Below, one piece after another: positions 22,406 to 34,075 of a stretch of 64,000 nucleotides of DNA (within the stretch, counting starts at the first letter, position 1; each line of letters starts with the position of its first letter). Position numbers and translations under genes: made by a program. The stretch is from Topomyia yanbarensis (lineage: Eukaryota > Arthropoda > Insecta > Diptera > Culicidae): NCBI RefSeq assembly GCF_030247195.1, contig NW_026683320.1, forward strand, positions 25,001 to 89,000, in the 5' to 3' direction. A model generated the notes under the pieces. That model did no database searches. It was not told the origin of the DNA and worked only from the letters and a program-made list of their open reading frames with translations.

Positions 22406-25400
22406 CGGTGAGCCCATCCGAGAACCTAGCTCTACAGATTCAGTAGGACAACTCTCGAAAAAAAAATTGTAAGTCAAAGATACTTTCCGCAAAGAGTTGA
22501 CTCATACTCATATAGGTACCGTAAGTGTCTGATTAAATTGGCTCAATTAGGTTAGGCAGCACGACTCAAAGCCGTGCATGATTTTTTTTGTGCAGTACGA
22601 ATGCACAAGATAGATATTTTGGAATAGAAATTCATATATTTGAAAATGCGGTGCACTTTTCGGGAAGCTTAGCAATGCGGACAAGTACTTGAAATCCGGA
22701 TCTTTCCCGCCTAATCCGGGACGACTGGTCACTTTGCGTTACATCTGATTTTTGTAGAATTTGGAAAGTGCACCCACATATCGAAGACAAAGACGGCAAG
22801 TCAAGAGTGTTGAATTATCTCTTCTCCGGCTTATTGCTCACTATCAGATTAAAGTGTGGTTGAATGGACTTAACCAGTTCAAGATTGATATGTGTAATAA
22901 CTTTCTGGGGCCATCTAACAGCTCTCTTGCATCGATTTGTGTTTCCAATTTAATGCTGTAATATTTCTTTCGGTTAACTGTCAGCATTATATTTTCCTTT
23001 CCAGAATAAACTGCCGAATTCCATTCACATGGGCTTTGGTACGGTGCTAGCTTGAACCGGAAAAACAATCACTTTAATAGAGCTGTAATTCATCCACTCA
23101 GTCTGTCAAGTGCAGAAATTGAAACGTACTTGAAGCGTATCCACACATGAAATCGGAAGCCAAACGTGCGGGGAGGAAGCAGCAAGAGACTGGCCTGAAC
23201 CATCAGCTCTGCTCACCGAACCGCGATTGTGTGTGAGAAGAACCACGGCCCGAACGTTTGCTCGGCGGTGGCGGTGGTGGCGCTACACAATCACATCACT
23301 GACTGATCTGTGGGAACCATTTTGTTCCGGTCGTACCTCCCGAGGCTATTCTGGCCACAGAACTTGGCAACGGAACGATGCAGTAAGGTTTATAGTGGTG
23401 GAAGTGAAAAAAAAGGTCCGCATGGAAACATCAAGTGATAAAAAATCACATCCATCCCCTGTAATTCGGTTACGAGTGGATTCCGATGGCTGAGAATAGG
23501 CGTAGTAAAAATTTGTGGCGTTGCCTGATCGGATTCTCGATCCAACGTGCTGAGCTCACCGTTTACTGGGTTTGGGACGGAGCTGTACGACAGGTAGCAG
23601 TGCAACTATATCAATGCATTGTTTAGATTTCGAAATTTCGGGCCTCGGAAAAAATCTTCTAATTCGGAATGGCATGTGGTTTGCTCAATTTTCAAACACA
23701 ATTCCTCCATAGGTTTTTTTTCTGTCGATGGGAATTCGTTCAAAACAACAGAATCTGTTCAAAACTTCTCGGACATTGAAGTCGTAGTTATTGCGTTCAT
23801 CAAAACATGGAGCGTACCATAAAGTGTACGCGATCTATTTATAGAGCCTATCATCATTCTGATTTAATAGGTGCAGTTGGAGTCTGGTTTTGCCACGCCA
23901 TACGTAGGTCTATGGTAAAGGAGAGTTTTGGAGTTCTACACGATAAGTTACCTCTGTCTTTTACTGACAGATTTTAGTATTAAATGCAATGAATTACAAA
24001 TTTGTTAGGCATGCTATTTATTTCAAGATCTTTCGACTGCGGGAGGATTTTCAAATAAAAATAAATTTGTTATAATCTTCAAAAGTTGACAAAACATTTA
24101 TTAAGGATCTGCCTCACATATCTGCGCAGTGACATGACATGCGGTATTTTAACAGCAAGAATTCATCATATCAGCAACCACAAGCCCTGAACCATCTGGC
24201 GCGCGTACAGCTCTCTTTTCGAGGACAATAGAAATGCGACTTGAGGAATTTCAAACCTCTCGAAACAAATGTTCCACCGACCCGCCGACCGCCGCCCCCA
24301 TCACCGTCAATGAGAATGGCATTGCGATGATAAAATAAGTTCATTCTCTTTCAAAACTGCAGGCCTCCCAAACCATGCGGAAGAATTTCGACTCCCTCAA
24401 ATCCCATCCGATGATAGTTATTCCTTCGGTACCACGGAAAGGAATCCAGCCTAAACCTACCCGTGTCGTGTCGTGCCGTACCGTACCGTGCGGCACGAAA
24501 GGAAGACAAATTCGCCCCTTTTCAACAACAATAAAAGACCAGTTGTGCTATGTGCTAGGGCAACTCGCTTTGGCATACAGAACGGGAGCAAATTATGACA
24601 AATTTTCACCAGCACATAAATTGCCTCGAGCGCTTTTGCAAAGTATTTTGTTTGAGAAATTTTTGCACAAAAATGCTGCCACACTAGCTATTCGCAGCTG
24701 CCACTGTTGCTGATGCCTGGAGCGCCCAGGGAGGGGAGGGGGGGGGTTCCTCGAGTGACTCAAGCCTTCCATCAGTATCTGCCAACACGCGGGAACCAGG
24801 GCAATCATCACCGCACCAGCCGGAGCTGCTATCTCATGGAGAAGTTCGCAAAGCTTAGGAATCAACAACGGGGGAATTTTCGGTCTTTTCGGAGGTTAAG
24901 TCTCTAAAGAAGCCGAAACATTTTGGTTGTATTTCCGCATGGAATCTTCAGAGACGGCGGGCCATTTGTGGAGTATTAGTGCGGAGCTCGGGACATTATT
25001 AGCACTAGTTTACAAGTTTTTTCAGGTATGTAGGATATTTAATATATTTTTAAAAGTTGTTTTTCCGATAACCATAAATTCGGATACTGTCAAGACGAAA
25101 CAATGAAGACGCCAAAAAATCTTTTATTCGCCGTGAAGTTTGCACTGTGCTAAACAAACTATCAATGGACATTTATCGACATCGTTTTATAGTTGTGAAG
25201 TTAAATATAGTGTTTTGATAAATGAAATAATTCATTTGACAAAACACTGTGTCATCGGAATACCGTCGGAATATATTTAACATTGGTTGCGCTCCAAATC
25301 ATGAAGGTGAGTACTAATTCTCTGTTGGTTCTGCGCATAAATATAATTTGCTTGTAATGTAATTCATTGTTATACTCAGTATGCAGTTAGCTATGATGAT

Positions 25401-25954
25401 GTAAGTTAATCAACTTGCGGCGAAATTGTTAGCATTGTTTTATGTGAAATATGTTTTGGAAGCATAGCTGCCCACAAATGGGAACATGTTTCAGCGCTGA
25501 GATACCAATCAAGAATAATGGCAATTGAGATAGGATTTCACTGAGGATGTGAATACTTGCTATATAAATCATCAAAATAACACAAAATTCTTTTTAGTGT
25601 TTGCTCTTAGTTTGCCCAAAAGGATATCCAATGTGAAATGGCACCTTGTCTAAAGGCTCGTAGACAATATACAGAAATCGAGCATGTAGTGTCAAACGTA
25701 TATTGCAATACACTAGTCACAGAAATTGTCCGTGGTATTTTGAATATATATTTTTGCATGCAAGAGACAACATTCGAGAAATGATTATCCCTGAATTTGA
25801 TGGCGTTTGCTTTATAGATTCATATGAATACGACTATGTATGCGGAAATTTGTGGGTTAACAAGTGATTTCATACCAAAATGTTCCTTTTTGGCCCTAGA
25901 ACTATCGATAACGTAACTGGTGTATGAGATAGAAATAAACCTACAAGATAAATA
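22406..25954. other. 3.5 kb without a recognisable gene
   Basis: Two patches are more GC-rich than their surroundings (about 23160-23390 and 24270-24900). They contain open frames of up to 112 codons (24375-24713) with no domain that I recognise. GCAGTAAGG at about 23380 looks like a 5' splice site but nothing downstream supports it. These patches could be non-coding exons or promoter-proximal DNA of a host gene. Confidence 0.3.
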
Positions 25955-26695
25955 TTGTGTATTTTGACGTAGGACTACGTCTTTGTTTTCGATATGGGGC
26001 TGCACTTAGCAAATTCTACCAAAATGGTATGTAACGAAAAGTGGTCCAATTTTAAACGCATATAATTCAGCCATCTTATGATAAATTTTCAAATTTTTTG
26101 TACCTATCGCCCCGAAATACTTCAAAGAATAGATTCCAATAGATAAACCCAAAGATTTTTGATATCATGTCATTAAATATTTAAATGATGAACAACCAAG
26201 TCAAAACATCGCGCATTTACACACAGAAGGTAGCGCTTCCCAAGTCCGGTACGATAGATTTGTGTACCTAGCGCACTACGCTTCTATGAATGACGTCATC
26301 ATCGACTATTTAAAGAACGGATTTGGCCGGACACGCTCAGTTGCCTGTCGAACGGCGGACGAAGCAGATCACTGCGCTGTGTGTTTTCACAGCCAGTGTA
26401 GTTCAACTAGAAGTTCGTTACACTGGCTTGTCCATTCAAACACTATGCTTTCTTTTATATTGTGCTCGTTTCCAGCACACTTTTAGTTACAATCTCGAAC
26501 ACAATTATTCGTATACAAAAACGCTTGTACATTCGAGCTCCATTTGGAAACACCGTTAACATAGTGTCGTGGTGGTACTAGTTGTCTCTTTAGCTCTACC
26601 CATCATCATCAGCGTTGACTCATTTGGCATTGTGCGCTTGGGTTCAATGTTTGAGGCGAATGTGTCGGTAGGTAGGGGAACTGGTGGTAAAATGA
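25955..26695 (+). repeat. Unclassified ~1.47 kb repeat U, copy 1, left half
   Basis: Starting TTTTGACGTAGGACTACGTC, this half is homologous along its length to 31378-32105. The right half of the same copy lies at about 30350-31055, after 3.6 kb of inserted TEs. No reading frame is shared between the copies, so it is not an obvious protein gene. It carries a core-promoter-like block (see 26291-26341). An LTR or a LINE/SINE-like unit are possible; target duplications and TG...CA ends are not evident. Confidence 0.65.
26291..26341 (+). promoter_or_regulatory. CRE + TATA + initiator core promoter in repeat U copy 1
   Basis: Palindromic TGACGTCA (26291-26298), TATTTAAA (26307-26314) and TCAGT (26337-26341) are spaced so that the TATA start lies 32 nt before the A of the arthropod initiator. 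The same three elements keep nearly the same spacing in copy 2 (31708-31759). RNA polymerase II initiation here is an inference. Confidence 0.55.
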
Positions 26696-27324
26696 ACACG
26701 TTAACCCTCAAAAAGGCAACCGGGTCTCAGAGGCCCGGCACGTTACAATTTTTTAGTTACAAAAAAATGTGTATGCAGTATAAGCTTGGGCATGGAAATT
26801 TTGATAAGTAGCTTTGAAATCTATAACAAAAATAAAGAATTGTGAAATTTTCATCTATGGAGTGATGCGCAGCTATGTTTGAATTTTTTACATGCACAAA
26901 AAGGCAAGCCGGGCCTGGCAGGCCCGGTGTGCATGCAATATTTACTAGGAATACCACGGGTTTTATACATTAATATTTATCTGAAAAAAACATTTTTATG
27001 AGTTCATCTTCATATTAGCAGGAATTTTTTTCATGTTTCGATTGATTTTATCTTTTTACTTTTTTTATAAGAAAAAAATCTTGAAAGTTTGAGCGAATTT
27101 TATACATTTCTTTTATAAGAAATGTAAAAATAGCATACGATAATGACGTGTGTCATATTTTTTTGGGTAAATACTTTTATTTCACCCACTGTGGTCTACT
27201 TGACAATTATTTGGATACAACATAACCTATCTCTGTCGTTATTGTCTATTTTTATTGTCTATTCTTTGTGTTATAGTTGTCGTAATTATTCAAATTGTAG
27301 GATCTAAAAGCAACAAAAATTGAA

Positions 27325-27528
27325 ATGGCTATGAGACGATATGCCCATGTTTTCAATCGTTTCAAAGAATCTGAAATAATGGAAGAAATTCGAGAAAATT
27401 CAACAGCAGACGATTCCGAAACTGATTTGCAAAGCGAGGAAGAAGATGTGAATGATATTGCTTCCGACGATGAATCTGATGCAGAAAAATATGAATATGT
27501 ACTCCGGTTATGCATCAGAAGAAATTAA
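27325..27528 (+). pseudogene. N-terminal remnant of a piggyBac-type transposase
   Basis: 67 codons encoding a basic start followed by an acidic, Ser/Glu/Asp-rich stretch (STADDSETDLQSEEEDVND, ASDDESDAEK), the usual character of piggyBac transposase N-termini. The frame ends at 27528. Downstream shifted frames continue for about 100 nt without a recognisable catalytic Asp block. The assignment depends mainly on the flanking TTAA/CCCT ends of the host element. Confidence 0.45.
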
Positions 27529-27689
27529 TAGCAACCAAGAAACATTTATTGGTCGTGTTCAAACGAAAAGGATCTCAGAACCAATCGACAGTCGACGTGA
27601 TCTTCCGAGTACTCACCTTTTGGAAAAAAGTTGACCTTTTTACATCCATCGCCTTATACGCTGAAATCGGGATTTGCTGCGTGTTCGTA

Positions 27690-28335
27690 CTCATCATCCT
27701 GTAATTCCGGAATCGGAAGTTGGATCAATTAGAAATTCAACAGCAGCCAATGGGAATGCTGTACCTTTCATTTGAAACCAAGTTTGTAAAAATCGGTAAA
27801 GAATTCGCTGAGAAATATGTATGACATTATCTTAGGAGCTTAGTAAGTTCCCCCGGGGCATCAAGAACCTCCATAGCTGGCCAATGTGGTCGAAGTGCCT
27901 TCGGTGGGTCATTAATGATATAGACATGCAAAGCCAAGTAATGTTGCACATATTTTAATATATATTGCATCATTTGGACATCATGGTGATATCAATTTCT
28001 ATGGAAATTTACTGTGTGATTGTACTCTTCAACACGTAACTCCAGAACCGAAAGTTGGATCAATAAAAAAAATCAATAGCGACTGATGGGAAGGCTGCAC
28101 CTTTCATTTGAGACTAAATTTGTACAAATCGGTCCAGCCATCTCAGAGAAAAATCGGTGAGATTGTTTGCCACATACATACATCCATACATACACACACA
28201 CACATACAGACATTTTACGATCTCGACGAACTGAGTCGAATGGTATAAGAGATTTGGCCCTGTGGGTCTCGTTTAGAAAGTCGAAATTTCGACCGATTGC
28301 ATAACCTTTCTATATGAGAACGGCAAAAAGGAGCT
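27690..28335 (+). repeat. Dispersed repeat W, copy 1 (two ~335-bp monomers plus conserved tail)
   Basis: Two monomers carry the CCTTTCATTTGAnACnAAnTT motif at about 27766 and 28105. Next come a CATACATACA/ACAC microsatellite (28178-28212) and the conserved tail GACGAACTGAGTCGAATGGT, a GGCCCT...TCnGTTnAnAAAGTCG block and CTATATGAGAACGGCAAAAA. Non-coding. Other copies: 29130-30217, 60050-60250, and tails at 1078-1125 and 54840-54930. Confidence 0.7.
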
Positions 28336-28409
28336 TGAATTTAGACGGGCCTGAGAGGCCCGGCTTGCCCTTTAATGTTAGGATTTTAGCTTGCCTTCAC
28401 AAGGGTTAA

Positions 28410-29129
28410 GCAAGCTCATTATTTTCTAACTAATAAGTGAATGAGATATTACAATCACCTTATATGTTTCTTGTTAGACATGTTTTGTACATATTTGGTA
28501 AAAAGACTTCGTCATAAACACATTTTTTCAAACATGATTCTTGATTTCAAAACATGTCCAAAAATGATACATGTTTATAGCCTGTGGGAAAATGAACATG
28601 TGGTGGTGGTAAAATGGACAGCTTCTGGTGACCTGCAAAATGTCCTCGGTTTTCTGTTGCAGATTTTTTCACAGTTTTTGATCATAGAATTCACAGATGG
28701 CAGATTTTTGGCATTTTGATGAAAGTTTCACAGATTTTTTGAAATATTATAATCGAAAATTTATCACAGATTTTTTCCATGTTTTAGTTATCATAGATGG
28801 TAAAACCTATTTTAATCCACCTAGCGGTGCAATTATGCCTTTCTCAATCATGAATCACGAGATTGTGTGCGTTGTTTATATTCATTAAAAGCTTTTAAAT
28901 GGATATATTACATTTTATTATTATACATCACATGACAACTATATACAGGAAAATAAATCATTATTCGAGTTCTAAAATTTTGAAAAAGAAAAAACAGCCA
29001 CGGTAATATTGAATTGAAAAAAGGTGCGAAATCGGCATTCCCAAAAAGTCGATTTTTATAAAAAAAAAATTTCGAGATAACATAAAATCTCGACGTTTCA
29101 TGCATTTTAAAGATGTTTGGCATCAAAAA
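28410..29129. other. No gene; short repeat end near 28818
   Basis: TTTAATCCACCTAGCGGTGC (28812-28831) followed by AATTATGCCTTTCTCAATCA recurs in diverged form at about 12725, 45690 and 53268, so it is the end of another dispersed TE. The rest is AT-rich with no support for a gene. Confidence 0.4.
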
Positions 29130-30217
29130 TACGAATTCGATTTCTGAAATTTCATGGGGTCCCCCCCCCCCCTTGAAAAAAAAAATTGAGTTCCGGCTTA
29201 TATGGGAATTTCATATGTGACCGGTCGAATTAGTCTATATTTCTGGACCCATATAAGCGATCCGTACGAAATTTTATAGACATCTGTGGGAATATTATAG
29301 CTATCATTTGGGACTAAGTTTGTGAAAATCGGCCCAACCATTTCAGGAAAACTGATGTGAGTTCGTCAATTTTGAAAGATGGCCGCTTTTCCCGGGCTCT
29401 TCCGGAACCGTCTATGGTGATCAATGTAGTCAACGAAAGTTTGTTTGGCCGTCGGTGACCTAGAAGAGCAAATTTAAGTTGTTTGAGAGCCATTTTAGCG
29501 AATTTTTTACCTTTTTTGCTTTCATCGGAGTATCGGTTTGAATCACAATTTGCTATGTGATCGCATGCCACAACCTGTACCTCCGGAACCGGAAGTCGGA
29601 TTGGAATGAAATTAAATAGCCATTTACGGGGACGCAATACCTTTCATTTGAGACCAAGTTAAATCGGTTTAACCATCTCCGAGAAACCTATGTGACTGTT
29701 ATTCTGAATTTAGATACTTCCGCCGGGGCTTCCGGAACCGATGATGGTTTGCCAATGTGGCCAAATAGACTTTGAATGGATGTTAGTGACCTAATACTAC
29801 AAATCGAAGCAGTTGTGGTCATATTTTGGAAAAAAAATTCACCTTTATACATTCATTGCAAAATTTATTAAAATCGACATTTTCTGCGTGTTCGTACTCA
29901 TCACCCTGTAATTCCGGAACCGGAAGTCGGATCCATTAAAAATTCAATAGAAGCCTATGGGAACGTTGCACCTTTCATTTGAGACTAAGTTTGTCAAAAT
30001 CGGTTCAGCCATCTCTTAGAAAAATGAGTGACATTTTTGGTCATATACACACACAGACGCACATACACACATACATACATACACGCATACATACACACAC
30101 AGACATTTGCCGAACTCGACGAACTAAATCGAATGGTATATGTCACTCGGCCCTCTGGGCCTCCGTTAAAAAGTCGGTTTTCAGAGCAATTGCAATACCT
30201 TTCTATTGAGAAAGGCA
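29130..30217 (+). repeat. Dispersed repeat W, copy 2 (three ~335-bp monomers plus tail)
   Basis: Monomer motifs occur at about 29308, 29641 and 29973, giving a period of about 333 bp. CTTCCGGAACCG and CCGGAACCGGAAGTCGGAT recur once per unit. It ends with an ACAC/ATAC microsatellite (30045-30105) and the same CTCGACGAACT...GAGAAAGGCAAAAAG tail as copy 1. A run of 12 C lies at 29161-29172. No protein-coding frame. Confidence 0.7.
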
Positions 30218-30349
30218 AAAAGATATTTTTGACCGAAACACAGATTTTAATGTGGCATCCCTGTTTGTTAGCGGCTGCATGCGTAAACTGCATGATAGCA
30301 AGCTGTGCTTTCATTGCACAAAGACGAAAACTTTCTTAGCAACAAATTT

Positions 30350-31055
30350 ACGCGGATCGACTAAAAGCACAACGAAAGTTTATTTACGTTCGATTAATTC
30401 ATTGATCCATTTCAACTTCGCGTGATTCATTTCCACTCAGCCTATCCTATTTTTATTTTGATTCTGCTAACAGGCGCATACTACAAAGCCTATTTATGAA
30501 TGAATACTCTGCCACAAGAAAAACCGTTGCAAAAACGCATCTATTTAAATCCATATATAAAATTCACTTCATTTGTATGCGTACTTTAGGAATGTTACAA
30601 TAATGACAAAATATAACTAGAAAGCTTGGTCTATACATGATATGTGATTATATTGTCTAAAATTTGATTTTTCTTCACCGGTACGTGTTTTTACCACACA
30701 CAATCGAAAAGTTTTTACAATTTTTAGAAGCTGATCTTGTGCTATAAAGATTTAGCTCCAGATATTAGTTCGGTAACGGTTTTCTGTCTTCTTTCTTCAG
30801 ATCTTCTCAAATAAATTTAATCGGATTCGATCACCTACTACAAATGAAAGCATCTGATAACCAAGAAGGTTTGGTTCCATATGTTACATTCGATGTAGAT
30901 TGGTTGTGCTTAAGCTATGCGTAAGAAATATATTTGATTAATTATTGCTCAATAAGTACTAAGAAAATAAATATTTGACATTAAGTAGTATAGTCCTACG
31001 TCTACAGTTCGTGCAACCCCATAAGGTTGCCCCTTGTAGTTTTTTATACCGAGCA
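30350..31055 (+). repeat. Unclassified repeat U, copy 1, right half
   Basis: Matches 32120-32840 of copy 2, from ACAACGAAAGTTTATTTACG to GTGCAACCCCATAAGGTTGC and CCCTTGTAGTTTTTTA. Together with 25955-26695 it is one copy split by the piggyBac element, repeat W copy 2 and other DNA. Confidence 0.7.
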
Positions 31056-31377
31056 AAATTTTATAACACTTTGAAATTCTAAATAATTACTCAGAAAAGT
31101 GTTTTAAAAAGCTGATTGTCTGTGATGTACCATAGAAAACTCTACAGAAGAACGATAAAATCAACGGATGGACACGAAGTCTCTTGTCTCTTCAGTAAAG
31201 TCAGCAAAGTTGTTTCTTATTATATTCCCCTTAATTTTGCTAAATAGAGCATTTTTGTATTCAAGAGCGCCTAAACCAAAGTTGTCAAACGGTGAGATAA
31301 CATAGTTCTTACAAGTCTCCTATCTCATGCCTTCTCCCAACGCATTGGTACAGTATCGAAAAAAAAATTAAAGGGTT

Positions 31378-32834
31378 GTTTTGACGTTGGACTACGTCTT
31401 TGTTTTCGATATAGGGGTGCACGTTGCAAATTCTACAAAAATGGTATGTAACGAAAAGTGGTCCAATTTTAAACGCATATAATTCAGCCATCTCACGATA
31501 AATTTTCAAATTTTTTGCGCATATCGCCTTGAAATACTTCTAAGAATAGATTCCAATAGATAAACCCAAAGATTTTTGATATCATGGCATTAAAAATTTA
31601 AATAATGAACAACCTAGTCAAAATATCGTGCATTTACACACAGAAGATAGCGCTTCCCTAGTCCAGCACGACAGATTTGTGCACCTAGCGCGCTACGCTT
31701 CTATGAATGACGTCATCATCGACTATTTAAACGGACGGATTTCGCCGAAGCAGCTCAGTCGCCCGTTGAGCGGCAGGCGAAGCAGATCACTGCGCTGTGT
31801 ACTTTTACAGCCAGTGTAGCTGAGTTAGAAGTCCGTTACACTGCCTGTGGAGGTACGCTACCCAGTGAATGCGAATGAGCTTGTCCATATGCTATCTTTT
31901 GTGTTGTGCTCGTTTCCAGCACATTTTTATGTATAATTATTCGTACACAAAATAGTTTGTACATGCGAGCTCTATTTGCAAACACGGTTAACATAGTGTC
32001 GTGGTATTAGTTGTCTCTTTCGCTCTACCCATCATTATCAGCGTTGATTCTTTTTGACTTTGTGCGCTTGGGTTTAATGTTTGAGGCGAATGTGTAGGTA
32101 GTTAGATCTAATTTGTTACTAAATTGCACAACGAAAGTTTATTATTTACGTTCGATCAATTCATTGATTCATTTCCCCATCACGTGATTCATTTCCACTC
32201 AGCCTATAGTACTTTGATTCTACTAATAGGTACATACTACAAAGCCTATTTATGAATGAATACACTGCCACTTGAAAAACCGTTGCAAAAACGCACCTTG
32301 TGCATATATAAAATTGTTTTCGATTCTTATATATTTATAGTTTCGATATATGATTAAGACCACTGCATTCGCTATATTTGTATGCGTACTTTAGGAAAGT
32401 TATGATAATGGCAAAATATCACTAGAATGCTTGGTCTATACATGAAATGTGATTGTATTGTCTAAAATTTGATTTTTCTTTACTGGTCCGGGTTTTCTAC
32501 CACACACAATCGAAAAGGTTTTACAAGCTAATCTTATTCTATAAAGATTTAGTTCCAGATATTAGTTCGGTCACAGTTTTCTGTACTTTCTTCAGATCTT
32601 CTCAAATAAGTTTAATCGGATTCGATCACTTACTACAAATCAAATGACCTGATAACCAAGAAGGTTTGGTTCAACATGTAATATTCGATTTTGATTGGTT
32701 GTGATTAAACCATACGTAAGAAATATGTTTGATTTATTATTACTATAAATGTACTAAGAAAATTAATATTTTACTTTAAGCAGTATAGTCCTACGTCTAC
32801 AGCTCGTGCAACCCCATAGGGCTGCCCCTTGTAG
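31378..32834 (+). repeat. Unclassified repeat U, copy 2, uninterrupted
   Basis: A 1.46 kb unit from GTTTTGACGTTGGACTACGT to CATAGGGCTGCCCCTTGTAG. Its order and content match copy 1 on both sides of the copy-1 interruption, which shows that the split halves belong together. Short open frames are not conserved between copies. The two copies are only 322 bp apart, which suggests a local duplication or two insertions at a preferred place. A foldback element is inserted at its right end. Confidence 0.7.
31708..31759 (+). promoter_or_regulatory. CRE + TATA + initiator core promoter in repeat U copy 2
   Basis: TGACGTCA at 31708-31715, TATTTAAA at 31724-31731 and TCAGT at 31755-31759. The TATA-to-initiator distance is 33 nt, against 32 nt in copy 1, although the sequence between them has changed. 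Confidence 0.55.
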
Positions 32835-33439
32835 TTTTTTACGTTTTAACGACATTCAATTAGCTAGAGATTACTGGGTAGGGAAAGTTATGAAACTTAG
32901 AGCCATAGTACTCAAGTGAGAGCAAGGATGTGAAGTAAACAGATCGGAAAACTAGAAGTGGCAGGGTCATTAGAACAGGCTTAATATCGTGCGGGCTTAA
33001 TTTTTGCCTTCTGATAATGAGGGTCGAGCTTAGGCAGAATAACTACGAATCACCCGAGTTCACTATCATGTGTCCTTGATAAAGGTAGACGTATCTATCT
33101 TCACCGTGACAACCGGCAAAAATTAAGCCACGCAAGATCACCACTGAAAACCTGTCGACGATTAGCATCAATCTGAATGATGATTGCTGCTGTTCATCTC
33201 TGTATGCCTTTTGAATGCCGGGATAGATTTTTATTAGACTATTGTCACTGTTCTTACAGTCGTGGCGGGTTTGCTACATTGTGTAAGGCAATGGCTGTGT
33301 CTAATGACCCTGCCACTTCTAGTTTTCCGATCTGTTTACTTCACATCCTTGCTCTCACTTGAGTACTATGGCTCTAAGTTTCATAACTTTCCCTACCCAG
33401 TAATCTCTAGCTAATTGAATGTCGTTAAAACGTAAAAAA
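32835..33439. mobile_element. Foldback element with ~145-bp inverted arms
   Basis: The left arm (32835-32980, TTTTTTACGTTTTAACGACA...GGGTCATTAGA) and right arm (33294-33439) are essentially perfect reverse complements. A second inverted pair lies inside: GGGCTTAATTTTTGCC near 32994 and GGCAAAAATTAAGCC near 33115. There is no coding capacity. The left edge sits in the T-run where repeat U ends, so it inserted into or beside copy 2. A diverged relative occurs at 37013-37300. Confidence 0.85.
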
Positions 33440-33484
33440 TAAAATGTGACTAACATAGTCGAAATAAAAAAGGGGAAAAAAAAA

Positions 33485-33760
33485 TTAAAGGGTTGTGTAC
33501 AAGACACGACCGCAGTTAAATTGAAAGTGCAACATTATTAATGAACACCATAGACGAATTTATTTCATCGCATCAATACCACGCATGACGTTGTTGCATT
33601 TTTTTTTTCCATTATATATTCTTCCTAATAAGGACGGTTTGCTAATAACTATTTTTGGGATGCGGGACGAGAATCCTTTAAAACAATTTGAACTTAACTA
33701 GCGATTCGTTTCTGCTCCACACACAGACGAACATTCCACTTTCGCAGCTCAGATCAAATG
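33485..33760 (+). repeat. Dispersed repeat V, copy 1
   Basis: Begins with the AAAGGGTTGTGTACAAGACA hairpin segment and contains CCATTATATATTCTTCCTAA then TAAGGACGGTTTGC. The segment from 33607 is alignable with 34286-34329 plus 36574-36740, which form a second copy split by hAT-like element 2. Non-coding. Confidence 0.55.
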
Positions 33761-33835
33761 AGCACTATGTGACACCAGGTGATCTCTTTTATCAACTTTT
33801 CGGTGCAGATGGAAGACCCTCCTTTTGTACGATAA

Positions 33836-34075
33836 ATCTAGACCAACATGTGAAAAGGGCGGTAGTCCAAATGAGAGTCTTTCGATTATTATGGCCTCAA
33901 CATAAAACTTTCCAACATTATTTCAATAAATATTGAAATACTCTGATGTCGTCTAGCACATTATGCTAAGAGTTCAAGAGTAAACGTAGAAGCGGCCGAG
34001 TTATTGACGGAAGAGAGAGAGTAAACAAAGAGAGACTCTCATTTGGACTTCCGCCCTTTTCTAATGTTGGTCTAG
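33836..34075. repeat. 44-bp inverted repeat with ~150-bp spacer
   Basis: TCTAGACCAACATGTGAAAA...CCAAATGAGAGTCT (33838-33881) is the reverse complement of 34030-34073 with few mismatches. The ends of a small foldback element or an RNA-level hairpin are both possible. The interior has no gene. Confidence 0.65.

Larger units (their letters stand above)
26701..28409. mobile_element. piggyBac-like element, non-autonomous
   Basis: It begins TTAACCCTCAAAAAGGCAA and ends TTGCCTTCACAAGGGTTAA, so TTAA bounds both sides and the terminal repeat is CCCT(N)GGCAA, as in piggyBac elements. Subterminal GGCCCGG motifs occur as short palindromes (26725-26745, 26908-26926, 28350-28366). Inside is an acidic N-terminus like those of piggyBac transposases (27325-27528) but no DDD catalytic domain. 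A segment of a dispersed repeat (27700-28335) replaces most of the coding region. Confidence 0.8.

Noticed and set aside
23227..23493. Arg/Trp-rich frame in a GC-richer patch, considered as a host exon
   Set aside because: No recognisable domain. The overlapping reverse-strand frame is equally long, and codon use gives no preference.
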